From: Cyclonatronum proteinivorum
Lineage (GTDB): Bacteria > Bacteroidota > Rhodothermia > Balneolales > Cyclonatronaceae
DNA: 64,000 nt
Assembly: GCF_003353065.1 (NCBI RefSeq)
Contig: NZ_CP027806.1
Coordinates: forward strand, 186,001 to 250,000
Reading direction: 5' to 3'
The notes below the pieces were generated by a model. The model ran no database searches. It saw only the letters and a program-made list of their open reading frames with translations, and had not been told where the DNA came from. Shown piece after piece: positions 10,110 through 17,921 of this stretch. A program made the position numbers and the translations under genes. Position 1 is the stretch's first letter. Each line of letters opens with the position of its first letter.

Positions 10110-11318
10110 ATGAAAACGATTTTCACCATCGCGTGGCGCAACATCTGGCGGCATCCCGGGCGCAGCGGCGTGCTCATTGCCGCAATCACCGCCGGCTTAT
10201 GGGCGGGCGTTGTGACCGTCGGCACCATGAACGGCCTGCTGCTGCAGCGGGTCAATTACCTGATTGAAAGCGAAATCACGCATCTTCAGATGCATCACCC
10301 GGAATTTCTGACGGAACGGCGTCCCGCGGATTCCCTGAGCAACACGGCTGCGTTGTTCCGTTTCCTCGACAGTGATGCGCGGGTATCCGGCTGGGCCCCG
10401 CGTGTTCTTTCCGACGCCATGCTGCAGAGTCCGGTGAAGACCTCCGGCGTGCGCATCCGCGGACTCGATCCCGAACGGGAAATGCGCACAACGACCTTCC
10501 TCGAGCGGCTCACCGACGGTGATTACCTCAGCATAGAAGGGGTCCGCAACCCGCTGCTCATGGGCGAAGCCCTGATGGAACAGCACCGGATGCGCCTCGG
10601 CGACCGCATCGTGCTTACTTTCGAAACAACCGGAGGCGAACTGACCTCGGCGGCCTTCAACATTGTCGGGCAGTTTCGCTCGGCCTCTACCGAGTACGAC
10701 GAAAGCACCGTGCTGGTCCACGCCGATGACCTGTCACAGCACCTTTCCCCGGTGCCGGTGTACCACGAAGTTGGCATCCTCCTCCATGATATTGACGACG
10801 CGCCCGCGGTAGCCTCAGCCCTGAACGAAGGCTTCCCCGAAATCCGCGCCCAAACCTGGACGCAAGTCTCGCCGGAGCTGAGCACGCTCGTGGCCTTCAG
10901 CGGCTTCATGCTGTATGTGGTGACTATCATCATCATGACAGCGCTGGCCTTCGGGATTCTGAATACCATGCTGATGGCCCTGTTCGAGCGTCTGCGCGAA
11001 ATTGCCATGCTGCTTTCCATCGGCATGAGCCGTGCCCGCATTTTCGTGATGATTTTACTGGAAGCGGTGCTGCTCACCCTCACCGGTGCAGCGGCAGGCT
11101 TTGCCCTTGCGGGACTCAGCCTCTGGCACTTCAGCGGCAGCGGCATCAACTTCGAAATGTTTGCCGAAGGCACCGCAGAACTCGGCTGGGATCACCTCGT
11201 CTTCCCGGTTATTACTACCGGGGAGTTCATCAGCATAGGGCTCATTGTGGTCTTTGTGACGCTCGCTGCGTCTCTCTACCCGGCATTCAAGGCTATCAAA
11301 ATTCAGCCTATACAATAG
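10110..11318 (+). CDS. FtsX/LolE-type ABC transporter permease (second of two)
   Basis: 402 residues with the same topology as the preceding permease: IAWRNIWRHPGRSGVLIAAITAGLWAGVVTVGTM (TM1), a periplasmic domain, and three C-terminal TM segments, with the coupling motif LFERLREIAMLLSIGMSRARI. It presumably forms a heterodimer with the product of 8874-10094. The stop codon at 11316-11318 touches the TCAGTATG-type repeat, so the link to the ATPase gene has been interrupted by about 600 bases carrying a four-helix-bundle gene. Confidence 0.9.
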   Translation: MKTIFTIAWRNIWRHPGRSGVLIAAITAGLWAGVVTVGTMNGLLLQRVNYLIESEITHLQMHHPEFLTERRPADSLSNTAALFRFLDSDARVSGWAPRVLSDAMLQSPVKTSGVRIRGLDPEREMRTTTFLERLTDGDYLSIEGVRNPLLMGEALMEQHRMRLGDRIVLTFETTGGELTSAAFNIVGQFRSASTEYDESTVLVHADDLSQHLSPVPVYHEVGILLHDIDDAPAVASALNEGFPEIRAQTWTQVSPELSTLVAFSGFMLYVVTIIIMTALAFGILNTMLMALFERLREIAMLLSIGMSRARIFVMILLEAVLLTLTGAAAGFALAGLSLWHFSGSGINFEMFAEGTAELGWDHLVFPVITTGEFISIGLIVVFVTLAASLYPAFKAIKIQPIQ

Positions 11319-11348
11319 GTCAGTATGTCAGTATGTCAGTATGTCGCC
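11319..11348 (+). repeat. Tandem TCAGTATG-type repeat, left border of inserted cassette
   Basis: Three consecutive units of (G)TCAGTAT immediately after the permease stop codon. The same sequence in reverse orientation occurs at 11882-11915, just before the ATPase start, so the pair brackets the four-helix-bundle gene. Confidence 0.8.
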
Positions 11349-11444
11349 TTTTTTTTCTCTAAAAGTAATTTTTTTATTGAAAGGATTTATGCAGGCGTTA
11401 CTCTGATATGCAACTTACTATTCTCAAATTAAATTTGATTAATC

Positions 11445-11807
11445 ATGAATCATGGGTTGAACAACAATATTTATAACAAGGCCTATAAATTTGCTGTGCA
11501 GATTGTTTTCCTGTACAAGAAACTTATTGGCATGCACAAAGAGTATGCGAAGGGGCGTCAAATTTTACGTTCGGGAACAAGCATTGGCGCCAATATCGCA
11601 GAAGCCAATGGAGCCATTTCTAAGGCTGTTTTTAACGCAAAAATGTACATCTCTTACAAAGAATCTTTGGAAGTTAAATTCTGGCTGAACCTCCTGCTCG
11701 ACACCGGATATTTACAAAAGGAGCAATTCGAAAAGCTATTTCAGGACGCGGACGAATTAAGCAAAATACTATACACAATCGTCCGAAGAGCCGAACAAAA
11801 ACCTTAG
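11445..11807 (+). CDS. Four-helix-bundle protein (23S rRNA intervening-sequence protein family)
   Basis: 120 residues, all helical, with the family features NKAYKFAVQIVFLYKKL, RQILRSGTSIGANIAEANGA and KMYISYKESLEVKFWLNLLLDTGYL. Members are named for 23S rRNA intervening sequences but are common as solitary chromosomal genes in Bacteroidota; their function is not established. Base use is clearly more AT-rich than the transporter genes on either side. It sits inside what should be a contiguous operon, flanked by inverted TCAGTATG-type repeats, which suggests acquisition as a small cassette. Confidence 0.9.
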   Translation: MNHGLNNNIYNKAYKFAVQIVFLYKKLIGMHKEYAKGRQILRSGTSIGANIAEANGAISKAVFNAKMYISYKESLEVKFWLNLLLDTGYLQKEQFEKLFQDADELSKILYTIVRRAEQKP

Positions 11808-11881
11808 ATCGAATTTGATTTGGCTATTCCATAAAAATGGAACTATAACTTCATATATACACAGATATTAAGTTGAAAATT

Positions 11882-11915
11882 GACACACTGACATACTGAA
11901 ATACTGACATACTGA
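11882..11915 (-). repeat. Inverted TCAGTATG-type repeat, right border of cassette
   Basis: CACTGACATACTGA, ATACTGACATACTGA: the reverse complement of the unit found three times at 11319-11348. The ATPase start codon follows five bases later. Confidence 0.8.
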
Positions 11916-11919
11916 AAAA

Positions 11920-12615
11920 ATGATTATTCTAAAAACCACCAATCTCTCCAAAGTTTACAACCCTGATACGGTACCCGTTCATGCTCTAAAGGATGTTTCC
12001 ATCTCTTTTGAAAAAGGGGAATTCACTTCAATCGTCGGACCTTCAGGTTCAGGGAAAACGACGCTGCTGAACATGCTGGGCGGACTCGACAACCCGACCT
12101 CCGGCACGGTCGAAGTGGACGGGCAGGTCATAACCGGCATGAAGGATGGCGCCCTGATTGATTTCCGGCTGCACAACATTGGGTTTGTTTTTCAGCACTA
12201 TAATCTGATTCCGGTCTTTACGGCGCTTGAAAATGTGAGCTTCATCATGCTGCTGCAAAACCGGAAGAAGGACGAAATGGAAGCCCGTGCCAGGAATCTG
12301 CTCGAAGCGGTCGGACTGGGTGAGCGGCTTGATGCGCGTCCCAAACAGCTCAGCGGGGGTCAACAGCAGCGCGTTGCCGTAGCGCGGGCGCTGGCGTCAG
12401 AACCAAAATTCATTCTCGCCGACGAGCCGACCGCCAACCTCGACTCCGCCTCTGCCATGAACCTGCTCGACATCATGGAAAAGATGAACCGCGAGCAGAA
12501 CATCACCTTCATCTTCTCCACGCACGATCAGCGCGTCATCGACCGTGCCCGCAGGGTTGTGACCATGGTTGATGGTGCCATCTCAAAAGATGAGCGGATG
12601 AAAGAGGCGGTTTGA
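11920..12615 (+). CDS. LolD/MacB-type ABC transporter ATP-binding protein
   Basis: 231 residues with complete nucleotide-binding motifs: Walker A GPSGSGKTT, Q-loop in FVFQHYNLIPVFTALENV, signature [15 protein letters not shown], Walker B FILADEPTANLDS and switch His in FSTHDQRV. It belongs to the LolD/FtsE/MacB group, which works with FtsX-like permeases, so the permeases at 8874 and 10110 are the natural partners despite the intervening four-helix-bundle gene. Confidence 0.93.
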   Translation: MIILKTTNLSKVYNPDTVPVHALKDVSISFEKGEFTSIVGPSGSGKTTLLNMLGGLDNPTSGTVEVDGQVITGMKDGALIDFRLHNIGFVFQHYNLIPVFTALENVSFIMLLQNRKKDEMEARARNLLEAVGLGERLDARPKQLSGGQQQRVAVARALASEPKFILADEPTANLDSASAMNLLDIMEKMNREQNITFIFSTHDQRVIDRARRVVTMVDGAISKDERMKEAV

Positions 12616-12630
12616 TGGTGTGGTTTGGTG

Positions 12631-12687
12631 TTACGAAGAATTTCATATAATTTTATACGACAAGCTTCGTAACGAAGAATTTCGTAA
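12631..12687. repeat. Overlapping palindromes upstream of AAA ATPase gene
   Basis: TTACGAAG (12631-12638) faces CTTCGTAA (12665-12672); CTTCGT-A-ACGAAG (12665-12677) is itself a perfect odd palindrome, and ACGAAGAATTTC occurs twice as a direct repeat. It lies 16-70 bases before the ATPase start. It may be an operator or part of a mobile unit. Confidence 0.6.
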
Positions 12688-12702
12688 GTAATCCTTTCCG
12701 TC

Positions 12703-13833
12703 ATGCGCTTCCCAAAAAATCCCTTCAAATTCGGCACCGTCGTGCAGGGTGATTTCTTCACCAACCGAACCGCTGAGATTCAGGAGTTCAGCAGCATCCT
12801 GAACAGCGAGAACCATCTTATTCTCATAGGTCCCCGACGGTTTGGCAAAACGAGCCTCATCCGAACCATCACCGCGCAAAGCGGTCGTCCGGTTGTCTAT
12901 CTCGACGCGCTCATGCTTACCTCCGCGGAAGACTTCTCAGTGCAGTTTCTTAACAAGCTGTTCCGGCTTTACCCCTTTGAGCGCATCAAAAACATGGTGA
13001 AACAGTTCCGGCTTACACCCACACTCAGCATGAATCCGTTGAGTGGCGAAGTTGAGGTTAGCTTTTCCGGTTCCAAAAGTGAGGCCACTGAAAACTATGT
13101 TTTAGAAGATGCGCTTAACCTTGCGGAGAAACTCAGCCGCCCCGACCGCAAGCTCATTGTTGTAATTGATGAATTTCAGGAAGTGATGAACTTCGGATCC
13201 GGCTTCGATCGTCAGTTGCGCTCGGTGATTCAGCATCACCAAAATATAAACTATGTGCTCACGGGAAGTCAGGAATCGCTGATGCGCAGCCTTTTTGAGC
13301 AGAAGAAAGCGCCGTTCTATCATTTTGGGATGCTGCGCTATCTTGGCAAAATCCCGCATGATGAATTTCTTGAATACCTCAGCTCGCGCTTCAGCACCCT
13401 GCAAACGGAGGCGCAAGTATTAGCTGAGGCCATTTTGCAGATTACGGGCGCGCACCCTTACTACACGCAACAGCTTGCGTGGCAATGTTGGGAAGTGCTT
13501 CGCCTCCGACGGGAAGAAGGTCTTGCGACTCTCCCGGACGAAGTCGCCACCGAAGCGGCTGAGAAACTAACCATCGTCCATGATCTGGACTTCGACCGGC
13601 TCTGGAACGGCATGGGCACAACCGACCGCAAACTGTTAACACGGCTCTCAGAGGGTCCCATCGAAGCCCTCAATAGCATGCTGCTGACGCAAACCGGCCT
13701 TTCGGCCGTGAGCACCGCACACAGCGCGCTCAAACGGCTATCAGAGTCGGGCATCGTCATCAAATCCAACTCGGGCTATTTCATTGATGATCCATTTTTC
13801 TCCCGCTGGATTCAGCGGAAGCGGCGCGCCTGA
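12703..13833 (+). CDS. AAA ATPase with C-terminal winged helix (archaeal-ATPase-like, COG1672)
   Basis: 376 residues: Walker A IGPRRFGKTSLIRTI (~46-60), Walker B LIVVIDEFQEVMNF, sensor-like YVLTGSQESLMRSLF, and a C-terminal winged-helix-like region (LLTQTGLSAVSTAHSALKRLSESGIVIKSNSGYFIDDPFFSRWI). This solitary NTPase family is abundant in Bacteroidota and archaea with unknown role, and is often patchily distributed. It is preceded by strong palindromes. Confidence 0.85.
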   Translation: MRFPKNPFKFGTVVQGDFFTNRTAEIQEFSSILNSENHLILIGPRRFGKTSLIRTITAQSGRPVVYLDALMLTSAEDFSVQFLNKLFRLYPFERIKNMVKQFRLTPTLSMNPLSGEVEVSFSGSKSEATENYVLEDALNLAEKLSRPDRKLIVVIDEFQEVMNFGSGFDRQLRSVIQHHQNINYVLTGSQESLMRSLFEQKKAPFYHFGMLRYLGKIPHDEFLEYLSSRFSTLQTEAQVLAEAILQITGAHPYYTQQLAWQCWEVLRLRREEGLATLPDEVATEAAEKLTIVHDLDFDRLWNGMGTTDRKLLTRLSEGPIEALNSMLLTQTGLSAVSTAHSALKRLSESGIVIKSNSGYFIDDPFFSRWIQRKRRA

Positions 13834-13873
13834 TCTACCGTGCGTGCCGCTAAGACCGATACCTTATGTGCTT

Positions 13874-15061
13874 ATGAACCCTTCGCCAAAATACTACATT
13901 ACGGGACTGATTGGCTTGTCCCTGCTTTTTGGGCTTTTCTTATGGCCGGCTAAATCCCACGCCCAGGAACTCCACTTCGGCGGCTATCTCCAAGCGATGC
14001 CGCTGCGCCTGGCGACGACCCTGCCGGAACCGCTCGGCGACCAAACGTATTACGAATACCGCCTCCAAAGCCGACTCAATTTTCGGGCGGACTTTGGCTC
14101 AAATTTCAGCCTGTTTGCGGAAGGACGGGCCCGCCTGTTTGCCGGTGATCTCGTGCGCGACTTCCCGGTCTATGCTGATTTTATTGATAAGGATGATGGC
14201 CTCGTAAACCTCTCCTGGATGCCGGTGCGCTCGGGCGATGTGCTGCTGCACCTGATTCCGGACCGCCTGTATGCCGACTGGAGCACGGGCGACTGGAACA
14301 TCCGCGCGGGCAGGCAGCGCATCAACTGGGGAATCAATATGATCAGCAATCCGAATGATGTGTTCAACATCTACTCGGTGTATGAGTTCGATTACCCCGA
14401 GCGGCCCGGTACCGATGCCGTGCGGGTGCGGTACTTTATTGACTGGGCCTCGCGGCTGGAGTTTGCGGTCGCACCATCCCACGATGGCTACCGGGAGAGC
14501 GTTGCAGCAGCCCTGTATGGGTTCGACTTCCGGGGCTACGACCTGCAGCTGATCGCGGGCTGGTACCGTAACCGCGTCGCCCTGGGCGGAGGCTGGGCCG
14601 GCAGCGCAGGCGGCACCGGACTCAAAGGTGAGCTGATGTTTTTCCGGGATGCGGAAAGCCCCTTGGAAGGTAGACGCGGTAACAGCTTTGTAGCAGCGGT
14701 TTCCGCAGATCACATGTTCAGCAACGGGCTGTTTGTCATCGGGGAGCTGCTCTACAACAGCAGCGGCGGACTCGAGAACTTTGGCTTGCTGACTCAGCCG
14801 CTTTCCGCGGATAACCCTTCCGTTTCAGCCTGGCAGCTTAGCACCGTACTGCAACAAAGCCTGAATCCGCTTACGGACGCGAGCATCACCCTCATCACCT
14901 ACCCCGATGAGCGGGGTGCTTTCATCTCGCCTTCAGTTACGCGCAGCCTCACCCAAAATACCGACGCCAAACTGCTCGCCCAATTTTTCCTTGGCGCCTC
15001 TGATTCACCCCTTGCAGATGCCGGCAGCGTGGTGCTGGTTTCGGTGAAGTGGAATTTTTAG
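13874..15061 (+). CDS. Putative outer-membrane beta-barrel protein
   Basis: 395 residues from the ATG at 13874. An upstream in-frame ATG at 13784 overlaps the ATPase gene and would bury the signal peptide, so I prefer the later start. The signal peptide (ITGLIGLSLLFGLFLWPAKSHAQE) is followed by alternating aromatic/polar strands (YYEYRLQSRLNFRADF, WNIRAGRQRINWGINM, RVRYFIDWASRLEFAVAP) and a C-terminal VSVKWNF ending in Phe, all typical of barrels. Similar proteins sit next to LolA-like/ABC export operons, so it may be the outer-membrane end of the 7467-12615 system. The exact family is not recognised. Confidence 0.72.
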   Translation: MNPSPKYYITGLIGLSLLFGLFLWPAKSHAQELHFGGYLQAMPLRLATTLPEPLGDQTYYEYRLQSRLNFRADFGSNFSLFAEGRARLFAGDLVRDFPVYADFIDKDDGLVNLSWMPVRSGDVLLHLIPDRLYADWSTGDWNIRAGRQRINWGINMISNPNDVFNIYSVYEFDYPERPGTDAVRVRYFIDWASRLEFAVAPSHDGYRESVAAALYGFDFRGYDLQLIAGWYRNRVALGGGWAGSAGGTGLKGELMFFRDAESPLEGRRGNSFVAAVSADHMFSNGLFVIGELLYNSSGGLENFGLLTQPLSADNPSVSAWQLSTVLQQSLNPLTDASITLITYPDERGAFISPSVTRSLTQNTDAKLLAQFFLGASDSPLADAGSVVLVSVKWNF

Positions 15062-15140
15062 CCTTTTGGGTTTCCGTAAGCCGATCTGCCCAAGTGAGAT
15101 GATGGAACGCGGATTGCTGTCATGGCATTTTTTATTCGCA

Positions 15141-15241
15141 CGGAGCGCCAACACCAAAAAGCAAGGGACATGCCGTAGGTTTGGGAGCGTTCGGCTTGGC
15201 ACGAAAGACCGTGATGCGCACGGGGTTTCCCCAAAAAAAAA
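15141..15241 (-). repeat. Intergenic repeat family, copy 3
   Basis: Full copy in reverse orientation. Read on the minus strand: T-run, GGGGAAACCCCGTG, CGCATCACGGTCTTTCGTGC, CGAACGCTCCCAAACCTACG, CCCTTGCTTTTTGG, GGCGCTCCG. It lies between the beta-barrel gene and the convergent MacB permease gene. Confidence 0.88.
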
Positions 15242-15337
15242 CGGCGACAAAAAAAGGCACAGCGGCAGGGTTCAGGGTGGAATGGTGGTCTTGCTGTCCT
15301 TGAACCGTACGCCATGTACCACGCCCGGTTCTCACCT

Positions 15338-16555
15338 TCACTCCCTGCGCAGGGCCTCAATCGGATCGAGGCGGGAAGCTTTCCAGGCGGGATAAAATCC
15401 GAAGAACACACCTACGGCTGCCGACACGCTTACTGCAATCAGCATGGCATCGGTGGAGAAAATGGCGGGCCAGCCGGCATAAGCAGCAATAACTTCGGTA
15501 GCAGCAAGCCCCAGCAATATGCCGCCAATTCCGCCGAGCAGGCACAATACCACGCTTTCAATCAAAAACTGAAGCAGCACGTCGGGTCCGCGGGCGCCGA
15601 CGGCAAGCCGCAATCCGATTTCGCGGGTGCGCTCGGTTACGCTCACGAGCATCACGTTCATAATACCAATGCCGCCCACAAAGAGGGAAACACCTGCTAT
15701 GGAGGCCAGCAGCCACGTCATAATCCGGGAAGTTTCGGTTGCGGCAGCAGCCACTTCTTCCTGTGTCTGCACGGTAAAATCATCTTCCTGATAGGGCGCC
15801 AAACCGTGCCGTTCGCGAAGCAGATCCGTTATTTTGAGCTGTGCAATTTCCATCGATTGTTCATCAAAAACCTGCACATTGATGACCATAGCGTGGGTGC
15901 GGCCTGAAATCCGCTGAAAGGCTGTGGTGTAGGGAACAAGCACAATATCATCCTGAACGGAACCCATCAGCGACATACCCTTTGGCGCGAGTACCCCGAT
16001 TATTTCAAGCGGGAGCCCGCGTACGCGGATGGTTTCACCAATGGGATCGGCTCCTTCGAAGAGTTCCTGTACAATGGTTTGGCCCACCACTGCAACGAGG
16101 GACGCATTTTCCACGTCGGCTTCATCATACATGCGTCCGCTTTCCACGGGCCACTGCCTGATTTGCAGGTAATCATGACTTTGGCCGTAAATGCGGGTAA
16201 ACCAGTTGCGGTTGCCGTACACCACAACCCGCTGCGAACGCACTTCCGGACTTGCCGCAATGACTTCAGGGATTTCATCACGAAGGGCATGGGCGTCGGC
16301 TACGGTTAGAGTGTTGGCACTTCCCCCGCCAATACTTACCCCGCCAAGCTGCCGCGAGCCCGGAAATACAAGCACCACGTTCTGCCCCAGCCGGTCCACT
16401 TGCTCACGTACTTCTTTGCCGGCTCCCTGCCCCAAACCTACCATTGTAATGACCGCCGCTACCCCAATAATGATACCAAGGGCGGTCAGCAGGGTTCGCA
16501 TACGGTTTCGCCGGAGCGCTTTAAGCGCCACATAAGGAACGGCTGTCCATTTCAT
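15338..16555 (-). CDS. MacB-type ABC transporter permease
   Basis: 405 residues: TM1 in LKALRRNRMRTLLTALGIIIGVAAVITMVGLGQGA, a large periplasmic MacB domain (~50-270; QNVVLVFPG, QRVVVYGN, GQTIVQELF, IRVRGLPLEIIGVL) and three C-terminal TM segments with SVTERTREIGLRLAVGARGPDVLLQFLIESVVL. This is the stand-alone permease form of MacB. Its start overlaps the ATPase stop by four bases, so the two are translationally coupled. The MacA-like adaptor is at 19441-20589 on the same strand. Confidence 0.93.
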   Translation of the reverse strand: MKWTAVPYVALKALRRNRMRTLLTALGIIIGVAAVITMVGLGQGAGKEVREQVDRLGQNVVLVFPGSRQLGGVSIGGGSANTLTVADAHALRDEIPEVIAASPEVRSQRVVVYGNRNWFTRIYGQSHDYLQIRQWPVESGRMYDEADVENASLVAVVGQTIVQELFEGADPIGETIRVRGLPLEIIGVLAPKGMSLMGSVQDDIVLVPYTTAFQRISGRTHAMVINVQVFDEQSMEIAQLKITDLLRERHGLAPYQEDDFTVQTQEEVAAAATETSRIMTWLLASIAGVSLFVGGIGIMNVMLVSVTERTREIGLRLAVGARGPDVLLQFLIESVVLCLLGGIGGILLGLAATEVIAAYAGWPAIFSTDAMLIAVSVSAAVGVFFGFYPAWKASRLDPIEALRRE

Positions 16556-17313
16556 GTCACACCATCCTGTTCAATGAGTTCTGTTTCATCTTTCCAGTTC
16601 GCCAGTACCTGCACGGCATCACGGGGCGCATTGGGTTTGTCAGAGCGAATGAGACCATCCCGAAGAATAATGATACGGCGAGAAAACCGGGCGATATCCG
16701 GTTCATGAGAAACCATCAGAATGGTAAGCCCCTGTTTGTTGAGGCGCTGAAAAATCTCCATAATTTCAAGACTCGTGCGGCTGTCGAGGTTTCCGGTTGG
16801 CTCATCAGCCAGCAACACAGCGGGGCGGGTAACAAGCGCCCGCGCAATCGCAACCCGCTGTTGCTGTCCCCCGGAAAGCTCGTTAGGCGTATGATCAGCC
16901 CGGTCTGCCAGACCCACAATTTCGAGGGCTTCCTTCGCCCGTTTGTGCATTTCCTTCCAGCTCAGCTTTGCGCGGCTGTAGAGCAGCGGAAGCTCCACGT
17001 TTTCCAGAGCCGATGTGCGCGGCAGCAGGTGAAAGTTTTGGAAAACAAATCCTATCGTTTCATTGCGTACCTGCGAGAGCCGCGTTTTATCAAAACCGGA
17101 TACGTCATCCCCTTTCAGGAAATACTGCCCGGAGCCGGGCTTATCCAGGCAGCCCAGAATGTTCATCAGGGTTGATTTACCGGAGCCGCTCGAGCCCATA
17201 ATGGTCGTGAAGGCACCGGCTTCAACCTGCAAACTAATGCCCCGCAGCGCATCTACCGCAAGCGAACCTGTGCGGTAGGTTTTGGTTATTTTCCTGAGAT
17301 CAATCATGGGCAA
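16552..17313 (-). CDS. MacB-type ABC transporter ATP-binding protein
   Basis: 253 residues: Walker [12 protein letters not shown]-loop [22 protein letters not shown], signature [15 protein letters not shown], Walker [14 protein letters not shown], switch His MVSHEPDIA. The NBD of a MacAB-like tripartite exporter. The C-terminal ~30 residues ([22 protein letters not shown]) are an extension of the basic fold. It is 45 bases downstream of the SRPBCC gene and overlaps the permease. Confidence 0.93.
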   Translation of the reverse strand: MPMIDLRKITKTYRTGSLAVDALRGISLQVEAGAFTTIMGSSGSGKSTLMNILGCLDKPGSGQYFLKGDDVSGFDKTRLSQVRNETIGFVFQNFHLLPRTSALENVELPLLYSRAKLSWKEMHKRAKEALEIVGLADRADHTPNELSGGQQQRVAIARALVTRPAVLLADEPTGNLDSRTSLEIMEIFQRLNKQGLTILMVSHEPDIARFSRRIIILRDGLIRSDKPNAPRDAVQVLANWKDETELIEQDGVT

Positions 17314-17357
17314 ATGTTCGGATTCCCCGTCCTGAGATTTTTATGGCCGTTTCTGAC

Positions 17358-17825
17358 TTAGCTACTCATGGTTTCTATAAGATTTTTGTGATACGTATCC
17401 ACCAATTTTTCAAATTCAGAAGCCACAATCGGACTCACGACTGCCTTCAGAAAAAACGGCAGGTCAATTTCGAGGCTTCCTTTGGTGTGAAATTTCACTT
17501 TGGTGCCGCCGCTGTCCGATTCTTCCAGCTTCCATGAGCCTGAAACCACGCCGTTGCCGACGCCTTTCACGGGCTCCCATTTCACGGTTTTCATGCCGGG
17601 GTAGGCGAGGTACTTGCAGGCGTAAATGGTTTGGATGTTGTAGGCCTGCACGCCGATTTTTTCCATTTCCCAGCGGTAGGTGTTCTCGCCCAGATCAACC
17701 AGCTTGTCCACTTTCGGGAAGTGCGCGACCGATTTGGGGACGTCCGACAACAGTTCAAAAACCTGCTCAGGCGACCATGCAACTTCAAATGTTTTGTTCA
17801 GCTCTACAAATGTGGTAAACGACAT
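17358..17825 (-). CDS. SRPBCC-superfamily (START/polyketide-cyclase-like) protein
   Basis: 155 residues with the helix-grip pattern: ELNKTFEVAWSPEQVFELLSDVPKSVAHFPKVDKLVDLGENTYRWEM near the N-terminus, a central strand region and a long C-terminal helix (VVSPIVASEFEKLVDTYHKNLIETM). These proteins bind hydrophobic small molecules or lipids. Position between a wax-ester/DGAT-like gene and MacB-type exporter genes suggests lipid handling, by inference only. Confidence 0.82.
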   Translation of the reverse strand: MSFTTFVELNKTFEVAWSPEQVFELLSDVPKSVAHFPKVDKLVDLGENTYRWEMEKIGVQAYNIQTIYACKYLAYPGMKTVKWEPVKGVGNGVVSGSWKLEESDSGGTKVKFHTKGSLEIDLPFFLKAVVSPIVASEFEKLVDTYHKNLIETMSS

Positions 17826-17921
17826 AGGTTTTGTTCCTTCAATTTATGTGAGATTTTTTCGGGGGATGGGTTTCCGGACCTGACCCGGGTTCCGGTCCTT
17901 TTTTAAATTGGTTTTGTTTTT

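Noticed and set aside
11445-11807. Four-helix-bundle protein considered as a marker of a 23S rRNA gene
   Set aside because: No rRNA sequence surrounds it; the flanks are an ABC permease and an ATPase gene.
11319-11915. Spaced short repeats considered as a CRISPR array
   Set aside because: Units are contiguous, only 8 bases long and inverted at the other border, with a gene rather than spacers between; no cas genes nearby.
13784-13873. N-terminal extension of the beta-barrel protein
   Set aside because: Overlaps the end of the ATPase gene and places 30 residues before an otherwise normal signal peptide.
17826-17921. GGACC..CCCGGG..GGTCC stem followed by T-run as a terminator
   Set aside because: The T-run is on the plus strand, where no gene ends; both flanking genes are on the minus strand.
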